Below, one piece after another: positions 40,469 through 42,341 of a DNA stretch of 42,341 bases. The notes under the pieces are model-generated. The model made no database searches, had not been told where the DNA came from, and saw only the letters and a list, made by a program, of their open reading frames with translations. The DNA is from VBDM01 sp964430565. Lineage in GTDB: Bacteria; Pseudomonadota; Gammaproteobacteria; Burkholderiales; SG8-39. Made by a program: the position numbers and the translations under genes. Each line of letters starts with the position of its first letter. The stretch's first letter is position 1. The stretch lies in NCBI GenBank assembly GCA_964430565.1, contig CAYSFD010000026.1:1-42341 (forward strand), given 5' to 3'.

Positions 40469-41143
40469 TTACATGCGGAAAACGAGATCGAGCTTCCAGC
40501 CGTCGATCTCTGGTTTTGAATTGCTGAGGTCGACCCACAGCCTGTTATAGCTCCCTTGCACGGAAAACGCCCGGTTCACGGGAATGCGCACCCCGATTCC
40601 CGCCGAGTAGCTCACCGCGGTCTCGGATTTCGTCGGATAGTAGGTATTGCAGATGGTTCCGTACCAGGGGTCGTACCAGCACCCGCTCGTGGGTATTCCG
40701 TTGGGAATGTTGGTGTCTATAAAAGTGCTGCCGATCCCGCCTGACACGAATGGCGTGATCCCCTGCGGCATCAAAAAGTAAACCGCGTTGACCGCTATCG
40801 TGGAACTCTCCAGAGTGCCGGACGCATTCCTGCGCGTCCCGTTGGAGGCGTCCACGAGGGTCGCGTTGTAGCTGCGGGTGCTCCAGGTGAGCAGGCCGGT
40901 CAGCTGGAAGTGATTGTTGAGGTTGTACCCGATTCCGAACCCGAACCCCAGATCCGAGTTCAAGTCCGCGCTGGATCCGCCCTCTCCGGTGACGGTCATG
41001 GATGGAGAGTAGGTGACGGGCAGGATGAACTCCCAGCTATTCGCCCGCGTACTTCCCTGTGCCTGCACCGGGGAAGGCAGAACGAGCGCCCCCGCCAGCA
41101 TGCCGACTGCGACGACTGGAAACATCCTGGACATCCATTTCAT
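40469..41143 (-). CDS. outer-membrane beta-barrel protein
   Basis: A 224-aa exported protein with a signal peptide (about residues 1-29, VVAVGMLAGALVLPSPVQA-Q). The rest alternates polar and aromatic/hydrophobic residues in strands (FGFGIGYNLNNHFQLTGLLTWST; VSYSAGIGVRIPVNRAFSVQGSYNRLWVDL), as in small eight-stranded barrels of the OmpW/OmpA-like type. It ends LDLVFRM, close to the usual terminal aromatic signature but with Met last. Two cysteines (CWYDPWYGTIC) may form a disulfide in an exposed loop. The function is unknown. ATG 41143 follows AAGGAGA. Confidence 0.78.
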   Translation of the reverse strand: MKWMSRMFPVVAVGMLAGALVLPSPVQAQGSTRANSWEFILPVTYSPSMTVTGEGGSSADLNSDLGFGFGIGYNLNNHFQLTGLLTWSTRSYNATLVDASNGTRRNASGTLESSTIAVNAVYFLMPQGITPFVSGGIGSTFIDTNIPNGIPTSGCWYDPWYGTICNTYYPTKSETAVSYSAGIGVRIPVNRAFSVQGSYNRLWVDLSNSKPEIDGWKLDLVFRM

Positions 41144-41563
41144 GATTTCTCCTTGCTCGGTAGATTAGGAAGCGCAGGCGCGCGTGGCCGGGGCAGAGAT
41201 TACTACGAGTGGGCCTCTGTGGCCAGCCTTAGTGGGCCATGGGCGCCTCTACGGGCCGAGCCAAACCTGCTTCGACAGGAAATGGCAATGGTCGGATATC
41301 GAAACGCTGAAGCAGGAATTCAGCGACGGATCGAAGAATCTTCGGGTTGGAATAACCCTACTAAAAACATTAGTTTTGGGCGCCGGCGTCGAAGCGCAAG
41401 CCAGCGAAATCTGTACAGGCGCTCGGAAAAGTCATAGAATGCGCGAGCCGTAAATCGTGATTCGACCTGATCGTTTTCAGGCCGATTTCTCTCAGCATGC
41501 GGGGAAGGCGGCGCGGATCACGAATCACACCCACTTCCTACTTAACCGAATGGAAAACCTGAA
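41144..41563. other. 420-bp intergenic region between divergent genes
   Basis: No convincing gene is seen. It holds the barrel-gene ribosome site at its left end and a plausible plus-strand promoter at 41412-41440. Short open frames here lack ribosome sites and recognisable products. Confidence 0.6.
41412..41440 (+). promoter_or_regulatory. possible promoter of the secreted protein/sulfatase genes
   Basis: TGTACA (41412-41417), a 17-bp spacer and TAGAAT (41435-41440). It would give a leader of about 115 nt before the 156-aa gene. Confidence 0.42.
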
Positions 41564-42034
41564 ATGAAATATGCTCAAATCGTGGTGCTCGCTGTTGCCG
41601 CCGTGCTGGCCCTGCCCGCAGTCGCGCAGCCGACGGCGTCGGACATGGATATCCTGCGCCAGAAAATCAAGGCCGACAAGAGGCTCGTCGTCGCGGCCAA
41701 CATGCAGTTGACCGAGGGCGAAGCGAAAGGCTTTTGGCCGGTGTATGACGCCTACCAGGCGGATCTTCAAAAGATCAATCAGCGCCTCGGCGGCGCGATC
41801 AAGAACTACGCGGACGCCTACAACAAGGGGCCGGTATCCGACGAGACGGCGAAGAAGCTCATCAACGAGGCGATCGCCATCGAGGATGCGGAAGTGAAAC
41901 TCAAGCGCTCGTATGTGCCGAAGCTGGATAAAGTGATCCCGGGCATGAAGGTCGCGCGCTACATCCAGATCGAGAACAAGATCCGCGCGGTGATCAAGTA
42001 CGACCTGGCGGCGCAGATTCCGCTGGCCCAGTAG
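41564..42034 (+). CDS. small secreted helical protein of unknown function
   Basis: A 156-aa protein with a signal peptide (about residues 1-21, VVLAVAAVLALPAVA-Q) and a mature part that is almost wholly helical and charged (DMDILRQKIKADKRLVVAANMQLTEGEAKGFWPVYDAY). The LTEGEAKGFWPVYDAYQ segment recurs, as I recall, in uncharacterised periplasmic proteins of proteobacteria, but I assign no function. It has no cysteines and no membrane segment beyond the signal. The sulfatase gene follows after 79 bp. Confidence 0.75.
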   Translation: MKYAQIVVLAVAAVLALPAVAQPTASDMDILRQKIKADKRLVVAANMQLTEGEAKGFWPVYDAYQADLQKINQRLGGAIKNYADAYNKGPVSDETAKKLINEAIAIEDAEVKLKRSYVPKLDKVIPGMKVARYIQIENKIRAVIKYDLAAQIPLAQ

Positions 42035-42113
42035 AACCCTAGCTGGGACCCGCCGCGGCGAGCAAGGGCCTCGCCTACTCGCTGCGTGCGGGATCTATAT
42101 CAAGGAGACACAC

Positions 42114-42341
42114 ATGAAACGAATCATGCAAGGGTGTAGCACCTTTGCGGCGGTGGCCCTGCTTGCGTTCGCGCTGCCCGCCGCCGCGCAGCAGAAGAAA
42201 CCCAACATCCTCGTCATCTGGGGCGACGACATCGGCACCCAAAACATCAGCCACAACAGCCGGGGCATGATGGGCTACCAGACGCCGAACATCGACCGCA
42301 TCGCCAAGGAAGGCGTGGGCTTCACCGACTACTACGCGCAG
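42114..42341 (+). CDS. sulfatase (arylsulfatase-like), 5' part, cut by the window end
   Basis: The first 76 codons of an exported sulfatase. A signal peptide (about residues 1-26, ending LPAAAQ) precedes KKPNILVIWGDDIGTQNIS; the DD pair is the conserved calcium ligand of the sulfatase family. TPNIDRIAKEGVGFTDYYAQ is a further hallmark, normally followed directly by the formylglycine motif, which is beyond the window. ATG 42114 follows AAGGAG. Whether it cleaves an aryl sulfate or another ester is unknown. Confidence 0.88.
   Translation, partial: MKRIMQGCSTFAAVALLAFALPAAAQQKKPNILVIWGDDIGTQNISHNSRGMMGYQTPNIDRIAKEGVGFTDYYAQ

Noticed and set aside
41184..41453. 89-codon frame in the 420-bp intergenic region
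   Set aside because: No ribosome site, no family resemblance, and it overlaps the likely promoter at 41412-41440.

Overview
The window (about 42.3 kb, GC-rich) looks like chromosome from a betaproteobacterium, probably near the Burkholderiales and possibly uncultured. Reasons: the housekeeping orders trpS-scpA-scpB-rluB and rimP-nusA-infB-rbfA-truB-rpsO-pnp, DksA, a PilU-like ATPase, and two periplasmic Bug/TctC-type receptors. This assignment is inference from gene content and order; there is no rRNA gene here. No insertion sequence, prophage or CRISPR array is visible.

Layout. 1-633: tRNA cluster Gly(GCC)-Cys(GCA)-Leu(UAA); the Leu gene is split in the anticodon by a 229-nt group I intron, the most striking element of the window. 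692-4102: an MFS transporter, RidA, the remnant of a carboxymuconolactone decarboxylase-like gene, a membrane protein, and DUF1232 and DUF1178 proteins. 4131-8019 (minus): ferredoxin FdxA followed by a 1185-aa protein that joins a GltD/NfnB-like flavoprotein half to a PyrK/NfnA-like half. 8197-12703: a GldA/GldF/GldG-like ABC exporter operon with a DUF4340 protein, then a short-chain dehydrogenase. 13562-13887 (minus): two tiny membrane proteins with their own terminator. 13991-15573 (minus): a Bug receptor and a gamma-carbonic-anhydrase-like protein, divergent from an alpha/beta hydrolase.

16506-30171 is the core block: PHP phosphatase, site-2 protease, TrpS, ScpA, ScpB, RluB, then the transcription/translation operon RimP-NusA-InfB-RbfA-TruB-RpsO-Pnp. 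These genes cover tRNA charging, chromosome condensation, rRNA pseudouridylation, ribosome maturation, transcription elongation, translation initiation and RNA decay. Two repeat expansions sit here: 24-bp repeats in the scpA 5' end and a tandem duplication of about 120 bp across the scpB/rluB junction. The rimP operon has a strong promoter followed almost at once by an intrinsic terminator.

30317-34443: DksA (minus), tRNA-Pro and tRNA-Arg, a zeta-toxin-like kinase with a small overlapping partner, a Nu-class GST (YfcG-like), a ThDP-dependent enzyme and tRNA-His (minus). 34489-40277 (minus): UbiD-family decarboxylase plus Bug receptor, then PrmB, DapE and a PilU-like ATPase. The right end has an outer-membrane barrel protein (minus), a small secreted protein and the truncated start of a sulfatase.

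Many long open frames on the opposite strands are high-GC shadows and were left out.
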